Assembly: GCF_000827555.1 (NCBI RefSeq)
Contig: NZ_CDOI01000001.1
Location: forward strand, 122,045 to 186,044
Direction of reading: 5' to 3'
Source of the DNA: Capnocytophaga canis
GTDB lineage: Bacteria > Bacteroidota > Bacteroidia > Flavobacteriales > Flavobacteriaceae
DNA length: 64,000 nt
Of this stretch, positions 1 to 8,968 are shown in pieces (position 1 is the stretch's first letter; each line of letters opens with the position of its first letter). The translations under genes were made by a program, and so were the position numbers. The notes beneath the pieces were generated by a model. It made no database searches. It saw only the letters and a program-made list of their open reading frames with translations, and was not told the DNA's origin.

Positions 1-1
1 C

Positions 2-595
2 CCAACAGTATCCAACCATCTAGGAGGAACTATTTACGCCTTTCCAGACGGAATTACTCCTGTTTTGGGGCGGGATTATATCTTGCATATTGAGTATGAA
101 GGGGAAAAATACGTAGCTAAAGCTCGTATGAAGGAAACAGCTATTGTTGATCCCTCACGAACACAACAAAATGACAACGGAGGAATTTTTGGAAATAAAA
201 CCGAAGCTCGATTCTTCTTTAATGGATTTGCTAATGAAGAAAATGCTTATTTGGTGCGAATGAAACACAAACAGAAAGAAGATAGATATACTCTGGATGA
301 TAAATTCATCGCTGATCAAAAGTTCTTTTTCACAACCAATGGTTTCCAAGAGGAGTTGAAAAAAGGTGATCAAATTTATGTCTCTTTATATCGTATATCA
401 TATGAATATAAACAAATCATAGACTTTTTGGCGGACGTAGCCATTAACGACCAAGGTAGGGGAGCAGGACCTCCATCCAATAACATTCCTGCTCGTATTT
501 TAGGAAATGTAACACATGAAACCAATCCGAAGAAAAATCCGTTAGGAGCTTTTCGTGTGGGGCAGTATTCTGAATTTCAATATATTGTTAAGTAG
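2..595 (+). CDS. DUF4249 family protein, 5' end outside window
   Basis: The reading frame is open from base 2 of the window to a stop at 593-595, so this is the C-terminal part of a longer protein whose start lies to the left. The visible part reads like the second half of DUF4249 proteins: an extracellular-type beta segment with GRDYILHIEYEG near the left edge, a stretch that describes hydrophobic/aromatic strands, and the closing pattern PPSNNIPARILGN followed by LGAFRVGQYSEF, typical of the family's last strands. DUF4249 proteins are about 350-residue lipoproteins of Bacteroidota, usually encoded just downstream of a TonB-dependent receptor; their function is not known. A receptor gene to the left is therefore expected but cannot be seen. 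A TTG at 65 is in frame but is not a credible start because homology continues upstream. Confidence 0.8.
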   Translation, partial: PTVSNHLGGTIYAFPDGITPVLGRDYILHIEYEGEKYVAKARMKETAIVDPSRTQQNDNGGIFGNKTEARFFFNGFANEENAYLVRMKHKQKEDRYTLDDKFIADQKFFFTTNGFQEELKKGDQIYVSLYRISYEYKQIIDFLADVAINDQGRGAGPPSNNIPARILGNVTHETNPKKNPLGAFRVGQYSEFQYIVK

Positions 596-718
596 AAGTG
601 CAATCTTTTGATTATTGTTCTGAGATTAAAAACATAAGTTTAATTTCATATTGGTTTTCTTGATATTTTCGAACTTTCGCCTTTATTTAAGTTCTGCTAA
701 GTCGCACAAACATAAAAA

Positions 719-1708
719 ATGAAAATAGCTGTTGTAGTTCTAAATTGGAATGGAAAGCATCTTTTGGAAAAGTTTTTACCTTCATTGGTAAAATATTCGC
801 CTCAAGCATCTCTTTATTTGGTTGACAATGCCTCGACAGATACCTCTGTGGAATACGTTAAAAATACGTTTTCGGATGTTCATATTGTTAGTTTACCTAC
901 TAACGAGGGCTATGCTCGAGGGTACAATCAAGGGTTACAGCAGATTGAAGCAGATGTATATTGTTTATTAAATTCAGATATTGAAGTAACTGAAAATTGG
1001 TTGATTCCGATTGAAAAATTGTTCAAAAATCCTGAAATAGGGGTTGTACAGCCCAAAATATTAGATTATAAGGATAAAAACCACTTTGAATACGCTGGAG
1101 CTGCGGGTGGTTTTATTGATAAATATGGTTTTCCTTTTTGTAGGGGACGTATTTTTGATGTTGTAGAGCAGGATTTAGGACAGTATGATACTGAAATGGA
1201 TGTGTTTTGGGCATCGGGAGCCTGTTTTTTTATTCGTTCAGATGTTTTTAAACAGATGAATGGATTCGATGAGGATTTCTTTGCTCATCAAGAAGAAATA
1301 GACCTTTGTTGGCGGATACATAGATTTGGAAAACGGGTTGTTTATACCCCACAGAGTAAGGTTTTTCACGTAGGTGCGGCTACCCTGCCCACCGATAATC
1401 CTAAAAAGACCTATTTGAATTTCAGGAATGGATTGTTCATGCTACTTAAAAATTTGCCACAGAAGAGAAAATATCGAATTTTATTTTTACGAATGTTGTT
1501 GGATGGAATTGCAGGAGGACGTTTTCTTTTCCAAGGAAAAATAAGCTTTACATGGGCAATTTTCAAGGCTCATATGAGTTTTTACAGATATTTTTTTAAA
1601 TTTAAAAACAAAAGAAAAGGAACTGATTTTCTGTTATATTATGAAGTAGAATCTATTGTTTGGGAATATTTTATTAAAAATAAAAGAACTTTTAACAAAT
1701 TAAAATAG
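719..1708 (+). CDS. Family 2 glycosyltransferase
   Basis: 329-residue GT-A type glycosyltransferase. The N-terminus carries the nucleotide-binding strand (KIAVVVLNWNGKHLLEKFL), followed by LVDNASTD and NEGYARGYNQG, and a DxD-like LLNSDIEV around residue 87, all typical of the rhamnosyl/galactosyl transferase branch of GT2. Later come a WASGACFFIRSDVF motif and DEDFFAHQEEIDLCWRI, the acceptor/catalytic region of the same branch. The C-terminal about 80 residues are basic and contain hydrophobic patches that could hold it at the inner membrane. It probably adds a sugar during cell-surface polysaccharide or lipopolysaccharide synthesis, but donor and acceptor cannot be read from sequence and there is no polysaccharide cluster beside it. 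It is followed closely by an OmpA-like gene with its own promoter-like box. Confidence 0.92.
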   Translation: MKIAVVVLNWNGKHLLEKFLPSLVKYSPQASLYLVDNASTDTSVEYVKNTFSDVHIVSLPTNEGYARGYNQGLQQIEADVYCLLNSDIEVTENWLIPIEKLFKNPEIGVVQPKILDYKDKNHFEYAGAAGGFIDKYGFPFCRGRIFDVVEQDLGQYDTEMDVFWASGACFFIRSDVFKQMNGFDEDFFAHQEEIDLCWRIHRFGKRVVYTPQSKVFHVGAATLPTDNPKKTYLNFRNGLFMLLKNLPQKRKYRILFLRMLLDGIAGGRFLFQGKISFTWAIFKAHMSFYRYFFKFKNKRKGTDFLLYYEVESIVWEYFIKNKRTFNKLK

Positions 1709-1716
1709 TATTTTTG
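1709..1716 (+). promoter_or_regulatory. -7 box of OmpA-like gene
   Basis: TATTTTTG fits the Bacteroidota -7 consensus TAnnTTTG. Transcription would start near 1723, downstream of an in-frame TTG at 1714 and 24 bases before the ATG at 1747, which supports the latter start. No clear -33 TTTG is seen at the usual distance. Confidence 0.5.
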
Positions 1717-1746
1717 CCTTTATATAAACCTTTAAAATTAAATATA

Positions 1747-2613
1747 ATGAGAAAGATTTTTGTAGCTATTTCATTAGTGAGTTTGGTAACAGTTTCGTGC
1801 GTATCGAACAAGAAATATGCAGAGCTAGAACAAAAGTACAAACAAACAGATGAATTACTAAACACGGCAACTGTCAAATTGAATGCTTGTTTGAAAGATT
1901 ATGAAAAATTGCAGTATCAAGTGTCAAGCCTAAAAAATGAAAATGATTTGTTGCGTGAAAACAATCAGCAATTGATTAATAATATGGGTAATTTGACAAC
2001 CTTAACCCAAAAAGGAGCTGAAAATCTTGAAAAATCATTGGAAAGTCTTCGTGAGAAAGATTTGACAATCAGAAACTTAAGAGATGCAGTAACTCGTCGT
2101 GATTCTATCAACTTAGCCTTAGTGCAAAGTTTAAAGGGAGCCATTGGTAACTTAGACGACCAAGATATTGAAGTGAAAGTTGAAAAAGGAGTTGTTTTTG
2201 TAAATATTTCTGATAAGTTGCTGTTCAGCAGCGGAAGCTATGCAGTTACTAACCGTGCTAAAGAGGTGTTAGGTAAAGTGGCTTTGGTTGTGAAAAATAA
2301 GCCTGATTTTGAGTTTATGGTTGAAGGACATACTGACAATGTACCGTATAAAGCTAATACAGTTATTAAAGATAATTGGGATTTGAGCGTACTTCGTGCA
2401 ACTGCAATCGTTCGTATATTACAAAAAGATTTTGGTGTAAGTCCAGAGCGTATGACGGCAGCAGGACGTAGCGAATACATACCAGTTACAACTAATGACA
2501 CCAAAGAAGGAAAAGCTCAAAACCGTAGAACACGCATCGTAGTACTTCCTAAACTTGATCAATTCTATAATATGATAGAAGAAGGAATGAAAGATCCGGC
2601 TATTAATAAATAA
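1747..2613 (+). CDS. OmpA/MotB-domain lipoprotein
   Basis: 288-residue envelope lipoprotein. The start at 1747 gives a signal peptide ending in a lipobox (VTVSC, Cys about residue 19). Residues about 25-140 are a long heptad-rich coiled coil with many Lys, Glu, Asn and Gln. Residues about 155-275 form an OmpA-like peptidoglycan-binding domain: LLFSSGSYAVTNRAKEVLG, VEGHTDNVPY, the SVLRATAIVRIL helix, and the final NRRTRIVV that carries the arginines which grip diaminopimelate. The protein should tether the outer membrane to peptidoglycan, with the coiled coil acting as spacer. It has its own -7 box and a repeat-bounded gap after it, so it is probably transcribed alone. Confidence 0.93.
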   Translation: MRKIFVAISLVSLVTVSCVSNKKYAELEQKYKQTDELLNTATVKLNACLKDYEKLQYQVSSLKNENDLLRENNQQLINNMGNLTTLTQKGAENLEKSLESLREKDLTIRNLRDAVTRRDSINLALVQSLKGAIGNLDDQDIEVKVEKGVVFVNISDKLLFSSGSYAVTNRAKEVLGKVALVVKNKPDFEFMVEGHTDNVPYKANTVIKDNWDLSVLRATAIVRILQKDFGVSPERMTAAGRSEYIPVTTNDTKEGKAQNRRTRIVVLPKLDQFYNMIEEGMKDPAINK

Positions 2614-2625
2614 TTAAATAGTTTA

Positions 2626-2800
2626 AAGAAGCTGTCCAAAAAGTAATTTGTTGTTTTGTTATTTTAGTTTGTTGAGCTCTTGTTCAATTGTAGACATAAA
2701 TCTTGCAAGTACAGATTTTCTAATTTCAACACGAGAATATTGCTCAACAGAATCTAAATCAATTGCAAGAGAAAAAAAAATACTTTTATGACAGCTTCTT
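2626..2800. repeat. Short element bounded by about 24-bp inverted repeats
   Basis: The left end at 2626-2649 (AAGAAGCTGTCCAAAAAGTA...) matches the reverse complement of 2777-2800 (AAGAAGCTGTCATAAAAGTA...) at about 20 of 24 positions. The interior, about 125 bp, reads on the minus strand as a short open frame ending in a stop at 2664-2662, encoding SVEQYSRVEIRKSVLARF and then MSTIEQELNKLK, with no start codon in a sensible place. This could be a MITE-like element, a decayed insertion sequence carrying a gene tail, or an elaborate terminator for the upstream gene. A TTTA occurs on both flanks but is too short to call a target duplication. Confidence 0.45.
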
Positions 2801-2836
2801 TTTTATTGAAAGTTATTCCAATTTAATTATATTCAG

Positions 2837-2844
2837 TATCTTTG
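2837..2844 (+). promoter_or_regulatory. -7 box of TonB-like gene
   Basis: TATCTTTG is an exact match to TAnnTTTG, 31 bases before the ATG at 2876. The -33 element is weak. Confidence 0.5.
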
Positions 2845-2875
2845 TCATTGGATTTGTTTAAGAATCCGATAGATA

Positions 2876-3817
2876 ATGAAGAAAAAAAAGAGAAAATATA
2901 ATAAAAAACCATCGGTTCAACCTCGAAAGTCTGATGTTACTACACCTCAATTACCGAAACCCAAAGAGGATGTTTCTGAGGAATCTAAACCTAAGGTAGA
3001 CACTTCTCAAATTCCTATTGTAACAGATACAAACCCTAAAATACATAATTCAAGACCGCGTTCAAAGAAAAAAAGTAGAAGAGGGGATTGGCAAACTTTC
3101 TTGCGAGAGGTCAGGAGGTTTATTGACATGCTCTCGCCTATAGAAAAATCTGTAATCATTACGCTTTCTTTCATAATATGTATTTTGGTCTTAATGTTGC
3201 GTGTTCAGCTTAAAGCTAAGGAAGCTGAAATTATGTTGGAAATGAATTTTACTCCAGAAGTTGCTGAATTTGATATTCCTCCCGAAGAAAGCAAGGCTGA
3301 ACAAGGCATAACGGAACAAACAAGGATTACTATAAAAACTTATAATGAAGCAGATAGAGCTTTAAAACACGCTGATGAGCCTTTCAAAACCTTAGATGAA
3401 ATTTTAGCAGAACGCGAAATGAAAGAGGCTAGTGAGTCATTGCTAACGGATAAAATTTCCGATGTTGTAGTTACAACAGATGTCGGGATAGAACAAAACC
3501 AGCAAGGCGTCAAAAGAGAAGAAGTTGTCAATAAAAACACTTTAATAAAGTATGCTTTAGTCGATAGAGAAGTCAGGGGCGATTTGCCTAATCCTGTATT
3601 TACGTGTGAGGAAGAAGGCAAGGTCGTTGTTGACATAAAGGTCAATGAAGAAGGCAAAGTAGTAACAGCTTCCATAAATCGAGAGCATTCAACTACCACT
3701 AATGGTTGCTTAGTTGAGAATGCTCTGGCGTATGCTCGTCAAGCACGATTTAATGTCTATTTGGACAGAAAAATGCAAAGCGGTACAATCACCTATTTTT
3801 TTCAATCTAAACGATAA
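2876..3817 (+). CDS. TonB-like protein with C-terminal TonB-type domain
   Basis: 313-residue protein with the layout of an energy transducer. It has a long, very basic and Pro/Lys/Ser-rich N-terminal cytoplasmic part (residues 1-95), one membrane helix (about 97-117, VIITLSFIICILVLMLRV), a charged periplasmic linker rich in Glu/Lys, and a compact C-terminal domain (about 230-313) with strands GKVVVDIKVNEEGKVV and an ending TITYFFQSKR. Two cysteines (in FTCEEEG and TNGCLVE) sit in the C-terminal domain at the same places as in the TonB protein at 41026-41883, so the two are distant paralogues. No ExbB/ExbD genes are adjacent, so it either shares the set at 42-43 kb or works differently. The gene for a glutaminyl cyclase begins 6 bases after its stop. 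Confidence 0.75.
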   Translation: MKKKKRKYNKKPSVQPRKSDVTTPQLPKPKEDVSEESKPKVDTSQIPIVTDTNPKIHNSRPRSKKKSRRGDWQTFLREVRRFIDMLSPIEKSVIITLSFIICILVLMLRVQLKAKEAEIMLEMNFTPEVAEFDIPPEESKAEQGITEQTRITIKTYNEADRALKHADEPFKTLDEILAEREMKEASESLLTDKISDVVVTTDVGIEQNQQGVKREEVVNKNTLIKYALVDREVRGDLPNPVFTCEEEGKVVVDIKVNEEGKVVTASINREHSTTTNGCLVENALAYARQARFNVYLDRKMQSGTITYFFQSKR

Positions 3818-3823
3818 AATCTT

Positions 3824-4867
3824 ATGATAAAAAATGTAATTGTTTTTTTTACAATAGTTTGTTCGTTTTTCTCATGCAATGGTTTGGGATCACAAAAAAC
3901 ACGCAATTACAATCTCAAAGTTCAACCACAAAAAAAGGAATATCATCTAAACGATACCGTTCAACTCTCTGTTTCTGATAATGATTTTGGAGAAGCGGTG
4001 GCTTCGGTAAGTTATAAAATCAATGGAGAGGAGCTTACGTCCATGGAAGGATCTTATCTTTTAAAAAATATAAAATTAGGTAAGCAAATTATTGAAATTG
4101 AGGTGGTAACAGAGAGTGGGAAAGAATATACGTTCCAAAAAGAATTGACAATTTTGGCAGATAAAGCCCCCAAACTCTACACTTACAGAATTATAAATCA
4201 ATACGATCATGATAAAACTGCTTATACCCAAGGGCTTGAATTTGTGGGAGATACTCTTATAGAAAGTACGGGGCAATATGGTAAATCAACTCTACGAAAG
4301 TGGAATGTTTTTACAGGACAAGAGTATAAAAAAATCAATTTAGCGTCTCAGTACTTTGGGGAAGGAGTTACTGTTTTTGATAATAAAATTTTGCAACTGA
4401 CATGGCAAGAAAACTTAGGTATTGTCTATGATTTGGATTTGAATCAGCAGCAAACATTTGCCTACGGGAAAAGTAAAGAGGGTTGGGGTTTGTGCTACGA
4501 TGGAAAAAAAATCTATAAAAGTGATGGTACGGAGAAAATTTGGATATTAAATCCGAATACGTATCAAGAGGAAGATTTTATACAAATTTCTACTGATAAA
4601 TCCTTATTTTCAAATGCAAACGAGTTGGAATGGGTGAACGGGAAAATTTACGCCAATACCTACCAGAAAGATGGAATAATGATTATCAATCCCCAGAATG
4701 GGGCTATTGAAGGTATTGTGGATATGCGTGGGTTGAAAGAAAAAGTGGAACAAATACCTGAATTAGATGTGTTAAATGGGATTGCTTATCACCATAATAG
4801 AAAAACGTTTTTTATAACAGGAAAAAATTGGAATAAAATTTTCGAAGTAGTTTTTGAAGAAAAGTAG
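3824..4867 (+). CDS. Glutaminyl-peptide cyclotransferase, plant-type beta-propeller (lipoprotein)
   Basis: 347-residue lipoprotein with a signal peptide and lipobox (CSFFSC, Cys 18). Residues about 25-105 are an Ig-like beta domain found in bacterial homologues. From about residue 118 comes the glutamine cyclotransferase propeller (Pfam Glu_cyclase_2): HDKTAYTQGLEF, STGQYGKSTLRKW, YFGEGVTVF, QLTWQE, GWGLCYDG, ANELEWVNGKIYANT and LNGIAYH, in the same order as papaya-type enzymes. These enzymes convert N-terminal glutamine of secreted proteins to pyroglutamate, which protects signal-peptidase-I products from aminopeptidases. Location is periplasmic, anchored to a membrane. It is probably co-transcribed with the TonB-like gene 6 bases upstream. 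Confidence 0.93.
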   Translation: MIKNVIVFFTIVCSFFSCNGLGSQKTRNYNLKVQPQKKEYHLNDTVQLSVSDNDFGEAVASVSYKINGEELTSMEGSYLLKNIKLGKQIIEIEVVTESGKEYTFQKELTILADKAPKLYTYRIINQYDHDKTAYTQGLEFVGDTLIESTGQYGKSTLRKWNVFTGQEYKKINLASQYFGEGVTVFDNKILQLTWQENLGIVYDLDLNQQQTFAYGKSKEGWGLCYDGKKIYKSDGTEKIWILNPNTYQEEDFIQISTDKSLFSNANELEWVNGKIYANTYQKDGIMIINPQNGAIEGIVDMRGLKEKVEQIPELDVLNGIAYHHNRKTFFITGKNWNKIFEVVFEEK

Positions 4868-5030
4868 GGACTTAGTTTTCTACGTTTTTTCTCTATCATC
4901 ACATACACGACCTGATTTTTAAAATCGTGAATAAATTCAACTTGAGGTTTAATTGGTTGGTATGTAGATAGTTAATAGGATAAAACTGATAAACCTTTTT
5001 GATAATACGTCATAAATCATTTTTTTTATG

Positions 5031-5038
5031 TAAGTTTG
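5031..5038 (+). promoter_or_regulatory. -7 box of the processing protease gene
   Basis: TAAGTTTG matches TAnnTTTG; the start codon lies 74 bases downstream. No -33 element at the usual spacing. Confidence 0.45.
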
Positions 5039-5112
5039 CCAAGTTACAAGTATATTTTGGCACTTATTTTGCCCTTTCACAGAGAATTAATTAATATAGA
5101 AAACCTGTAGTA

Positions 5113-7200
5113 ATGAAAAAAATTTCAGCATCTTTACTTTTATTTTTCATATCCTTTGCATCCTGTAGTTTTGCAAAAAAGTTTGAAAATCCTGACAAAG
5201 ACAAACTATTGTTGGAGATTGTACAGTACGTGCTTAGTAATGGACATTTCAGTCCTATGCAAATCAACGACGAGTTTTCTAAAAAAATGTACAAAAGCTA
5301 TATTGAGCAATTGGATAGCCAAAAACGTTATTTTCTACAATCGGATATCAACGAGTTTAAAAAATACGAAACTCGTTTGGATGATGATTTGAAACGAGGC
5401 GATATTTCATTTTTTAATCTCACATACAGCCGTTTGATGCAACGAATGAAAGAATCGCAAGAAATTGCAAAGCAGATATTTAAAAAACCGATTGATTTTA
5501 ATTCTAAAAAAACAATAAGCACTGATTTTGAAGAAATTCAATATGTTAAAACAAAAACCGAAATGCAAAATCGATGGAATCAGATCATCACTTTTTCGGC
5601 TATTTCCAATTATTTAACCAAAGAAAAGGAAGAAAATACAAAGTTGGAGAAAGATAGCACCTACAAAGTGAAGTCTGCTGAGGAATTAAAAAAAGAATCG
5701 GTGGAGAATGCTGAAAAAACACTCACAGAAATTTTTTCGATTTATGACGATATGCTCGAAGAAGAATGGTTTTCCATATATGTGAATGCTTTTGCTGAGA
5801 CCTTTGATCCACACACCAACTATATGGCTCCCGACATCAAAAAAAGTTTTGATCAAGGAATGTCAGGAAAATTTGAAGGTATTGGAGCTCAATTACAGAA
5901 AAAAATTGACGGTATTCGAGTTACAACAATCATTCTAGGAGGGCCTGTTTGGAAAGCTAAAGCATTGGAAGTGGGAGATTTAATTCTCAAAGTAGCTCAG
6001 GGCAAAGAAGAACCTGTTGATGTTGTTGGAATGCGTTTGGATGAGGCTATTAAACTCATAAAAGGGCCAAAAGGGACTGAGGTGCGTTTGACTGTTAAGC
6101 GTGTGGATGGAACTATCGAAACGGTGGGTGTGATTCGGGACATTGTTGAAATGGAAGAAACCTATGCAAAATCAGTGATAGTGAATCATAACGGCAAAAA
6201 ATATGGAATTATAGACTTACCCAAGTTTTATATGGATGTGGAGAACTACAATTCCAAAAATGCCGCAACCGATATGGCAATTGAGGTTGAGAAGTTAAAA
6301 AAGCAAGGTGTTGCTGGAATCATTGTTGATTTGCGAAACAACGGTGGTGGCTCGTTACGTTCAGTGGTCGATATCGCAGGGTTGTTTATCAAATCAGGGC
6401 CTGTGGTGCAGGTCAAATCTTCCCAAGGGCGTGTTGATAATCTCGCTGACACCGATTCACGTACGCAATGGGATGGTCCCTTGGTAATTATGACTAATGA
6501 ATTGTCAGCTTCAGCATCCGAAATTTTAGCGGCTGCAATGCAAGATTATAAACGTGCTATTGTTATGGGGGGTAAACAAACTTTTGGGAAAGGAACGGTA
6601 CAAACTTTTGCTGATTTGAATCAGTATGTTCGACAAAATTCATTCGGCGATTTGGGAGCTTTGAAGATTACGATTCAAAAATTCTATCGTATTAACGGGG
6701 GGTCAACTCAGCTCGAAGGAGTGAAAAGCGATATTGTTATGCCCGATAAATACAAGTATATTGATGTGGGAGAACGCGATATGTCTAATGCTATGGTTTG
6801 GGATAAAATTAAAAGTCAGCAGTACGTACCTCTGAAAAACGATGAGTTGTTTGCACGTGTAATAGCTAATAGCCAAAAGAGAATACAAGAAAATCCAAAT
6901 TTCAAATTGATAGACGAAAATGCGAAATGGATTAAGCAACAACAAGATGAGAATATATTTCCATTAAACTATGAGGCGTACAAAAAACTCATGGAAAAAA
7001 ATGAAGAAGAATCAAAGCGTTTCAAAGCTATTTCCGAATATAAATCAAACTTAAAGTTCTCTTCTTTGCCAAGTGATGAAGCTAAAATTGGTAAAAACGA
7101 AGATTTAAAGCTTCGTAGAGACCGTTGGCATGAAAACTTACAAAAAGACATTTATTTGGAAGAAGCCGTGAATGTTTTGGAAGATTTGGCTCAAAAATAA
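5113..7200 (+). CDS. prc: C-terminal processing (tail-specific) peptidase, S41 family
   Basis: 695-residue periplasmic serine protease of the Prc/Tsp type. It begins with a hydrophobic signal sequence ending ASCSFA, so it may be lipid-anchored. An N-terminal helical domain (about 25-230) precedes a PDZ domain (about 245-330, KFEGIGAQLQKK, GDLILKVAQG, IKGPKGTEVRL) and the S41 core. The catalytic serine lies in NELSASASEIL (about residue 467) and the general-base lysine in TFGKGTVQ (about 493), spaced as in E. coli Prc. A C-terminal helical domain (about 560-695) is also as in Prc. It degrades or trims periplasmic proteins and peptidoglycan hydrolases. It stands alone, with a promoter box upstream and a perfect hairpin terminator 10 bases after the stop. 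Confidence 0.95.
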   Translation: MKKISASLLLFFISFASCSFAKKFENPDKDKLLLEIVQYVLSNGHFSPMQINDEFSKKMYKSYIEQLDSQKRYFLQSDINEFKKYETRLDDDLKRGDISFFNLTYSRLMQRMKESQEIAKQIFKKPIDFNSKKTISTDFEEIQYVKTKTEMQNRWNQIITFSAISNYLTKEKEENTKLEKDSTYKVKSAEELKKESVENAEKTLTEIFSIYDDMLEEEWFSIYVNAFAETFDPHTNYMAPDIKKSFDQGMSGKFEGIGAQLQKKIDGIRVTTIILGGPVWKAKALEVGDLILKVAQGKEEPVDVVGMRLDEAIKLIKGPKGTEVRLTVKRVDGTIETVGVIRDIVEMEETYAKSVIVNHNGKKYGIIDLPKFYMDVENYNSKNAATDMAIEVEKLKKQGVAGIIVDLRNNGGGSLRSVVDIAGLFIKSGPVVQVKSSQGRVDNLADTDSRTQWDGPLVIMTNELSASASEILAAAMQDYKRAIVMGGKQTFGKGTVQTFADLNQYVRQNSFGDLGALKITIQKFYRINGGSTQLEGVKSDIVMPDKYKYIDVGERDMSNAMVWDKIKSQQYVPLKNDELFARVIANSQKRIQENPNFKLIDENAKWIKQQQDENIFPLNYEAYKKLMEKNEEESKRFKAISEYKSNLKFSSLPSDEAKIGKNEDLKLRRDRWHENLQKDIYLEEAVNVLEDLAQK

Positions 7201-7210
7201 CAAATGAAAT

Positions 7211-7248
7211 ATTGAGATTTAGAGTTTCTGAATCTCAATGTTTTTTTT
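7211..7248 (+). terminator. Intrinsic terminator after the protease gene
   Basis: Perfect 9-bp stem (ATTGAGATT with AATCTCAAT), 11-base loop, followed by a run of eight T. Confidence 0.85.
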
Positions 7249-7397
7249 AATCGATGTTTTCAGTTCCAGTCTACGAAGTACTTTTATCAGACGACTAAGT
7301 GAATCCACACAAAAAGCGTTCTTTTGTACTCAAATTGAAATTAAGATTGTTGAGGTAAACATAGCGTTTAATATAAAAGATATTGAAACTAAAATTG

Positions 7398-7405
7398 TAT
7401 ATTTG
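7398..7405 (+). promoter_or_regulatory. -7 box of cmk
   Basis: TATATTTG matches TAnnTTTG, 21 bases before the ATG at 7427. This argues against longer in-frame starts near 7238, which would lie inside the preceding terminator region. Confidence 0.5.
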
Positions 7406-7426
7406 CCGACAATAAAAGAAAGGGAA

Positions 7427-8167
7427 ATGCAGAAAATAATTATCGCTATAGACGGATATTCATCCACGGGGAAAAGTAGTACGGCTAAGGTTGTTGCCAA
7501 GAAATTAGGGTATGTTTATGTGGATACTGGAGCAATGTACCGAGCTGTAACTTATTTGGCAATGCAAAAAGGATTTGTTGAAAAAAAAACAGTAAAAAAC
7601 ACTGATAAACAGCAAGATGAACAGATAGTTTATCTTAAAGAGCAAGAATTACTGACGGCTTTAAAAAATTCAGATATTAAGTTTAAATATAATCCCGAGT
7701 TACAGTTTTCTGAAATCTACTTGAATGATGTTAATATAGAGAAAGAAATTCGATCAATTGAAGTAGCTAATTTGGTGAGTGAAGTAGCAAAAGTAGCGAG
7801 TGTACGCGCTTATTTAGTTGATTTACAAAGGAAATTTTCAGAAGAGAAAGGCATTGTAATGGACGGAAGGGACATTGGTTCAGTAGTGTTCCCTAATGCA
7901 GAGCTGAAGATTTTCATGACAGCTTCCGAACAAATTCGAGCTGAGCGTCGCTACAAAGAATTGCTAGAAAAAGACGAAGAAGTATCGTTTGAGGAAGTTT
8001 TAAAAAACGTTCAATATCGAGATTTTTTAGATACCACACGCAAGGAGTCTCCTTTGTTGAAAGCTAAAGATGCTGTTGAAATCGATAATTCCAATTTGAC
8101 GTTTGACCAGCAAGTACAGAAAATACTCGACTTAGCAAACCAGCGAATTTCAGACGAAACAGTTTAA
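7427..8167 (+). CDS. cmk: (d)CMP kinase
   Basis: 246 residues. Cytidylate kinase phosphorylates CMP and dCMP with ATP in pyrimidine nucleotide metabolism; cytoplasmic. The P-loop is GYSSTGKSS (residues 10-18), followed by DTGAMYRAVTYLA for CMP binding, a conserved MDGRDIGSVVFP block, a lid with AERRYKELL, and the closing RDFLDTTRKESPLLKA. An acidic/basic insert around residues 52-70 is longer than in E. coli Cmk but common in Flavobacteriaceae. The start at 7427 was chosen because the family begins a few residues before the P-loop strand and the promoter box lies directly upstream. Confidence 0.97.
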   Translation: MQKIIIAIDGYSSTGKSSTAKVVAKKLGYVYVDTGAMYRAVTYLAMQKGFVEKKTVKNTDKQQDEQIVYLKEQELLTALKNSDIKFKYNPELQFSEIYLNDVNIEKEIRSIEVANLVSEVAKVASVRAYLVDLQRKFSEEKGIVMDGRDIGSVVFPNAELKIFMTASEQIRAERRYKELLEKDEEVSFEEVLKNVQYRDFLDTTRKESPLLKAKDAVEIDNSNLTFDQQVQKILDLANQRISDETV

Positions 8168-8308
8168 TTCCTTTAACCAAAAAAATCAAAAGTTTCGTTT
8201 TGGAGCATATTCGAATTATTTAAATTAATTATCACTGAATTAATTATTAAATTCGTATTTATTCAAAAAATATAGCAATTTAAAGCTATAAAATCACTTT
8301 CTATATAA

Positions 8309-8968
8309 ATGATAAAAGCAACTAATATACATAAAACATACAGCGGTTTAGAAGTACTCAAAGGAGTTGATATTCACGTACATAAGGGAGAAATTGTTTC
8401 GATTGTTGGAGCTTCAGGAGCTGGGAAAACTACGCTTTTACATATTTTAGGTACACTTGATTTAGCAAATCAGCAGCAAGATAGTTCATTGGTAATCAAT
8501 GACGTAAATGTTAATGAACTATCATCGAAGTCCTTGTCGAAATTCCGTAATGAGCATATTGGGTTTATTTTCCAATTTCATCAGCTACTACCCGAATTTA
8601 CAGCACTTGAAAACGTGTGTATTCCCGCTTTTATTAAAGGAACAGCAAAGAAAGAGGCGGAAAACAGAGCTAAGGAACTGTTATCATTTTTAAATTTATC
8701 AGACCGTATTCATCATAAACCCAGTGCTTTATCAGGTGGAGAGCAACAACGTGTTTCGGTAGCAAGAGCTTTGATGAATCATCCAGCAGTAGTACTTGCT
8801 GATGAACCCAGTGGCAACTTAGATTCGGAAAGTGCCGAGAATCTGCATCACTTGTTCTTTGAATTGCGAAAAACTTTTAATCAGACTTTTGTGATAGTTA
8901 CACATAATGAGGATTTAGCGAATATGGCAGACCGAAAATTAACAATGCTTGATGGTAAATTCATATGA
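8309..8968 (+). CDS. LolD-like ABC transporter ATP-binding protein
   Basis: 219-residue ATPase subunit with Walker A GASGAGKT (residues 34-41), Q-loop [18 protein letters not shown], signature [15 protein letters not shown] and Walker B VVLADEP followed by SGNLDSESA and the H-loop VTHNED. The Q-loop region and the GTLDLAN stretch after Walker A resemble LolD, which powers release of lipoproteins from the inner membrane to LolA. No permease gene is adjacent; in this group the LolC/E-like partner is often elsewhere. MacB-type ATPases are similar, so the exact substrate is not certain. Its stop overlaps the next start by 4 bases (ATGA), so the two are translationally coupled. Confidence 0.85.
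   Translation: MIKATNIHKTYSGLEVLKGVDIHVHKGEIVSIVGASGAGKTTLLHILGTLDLANQQQDSSLVINDVNVNELSSKSLSKFRNEHIGFIFQFHQLLPEFTALENVCIPAFIKGTAKKEAENRAKELLSFLNLSDRIHHKPSALSGGEQQRVSVARALMNHPAVVLADEPSGNLDSESAENLHHLFFELRKTFNQTFVIVTHNEDLANMADRKLTMLDGKFI

Noticed and set aside
5156..5392. Second open frame within the protease gene
   Set aside because: Out of frame with a protein whose domains are complete; no promoter or family similarity.
7238..7426. In-frame extension of cmk to 7238
   Set aside because: It lies inside the terminator region of the upstream gene and upstream of the -7 box at 7398-7405, and has no family similarity.
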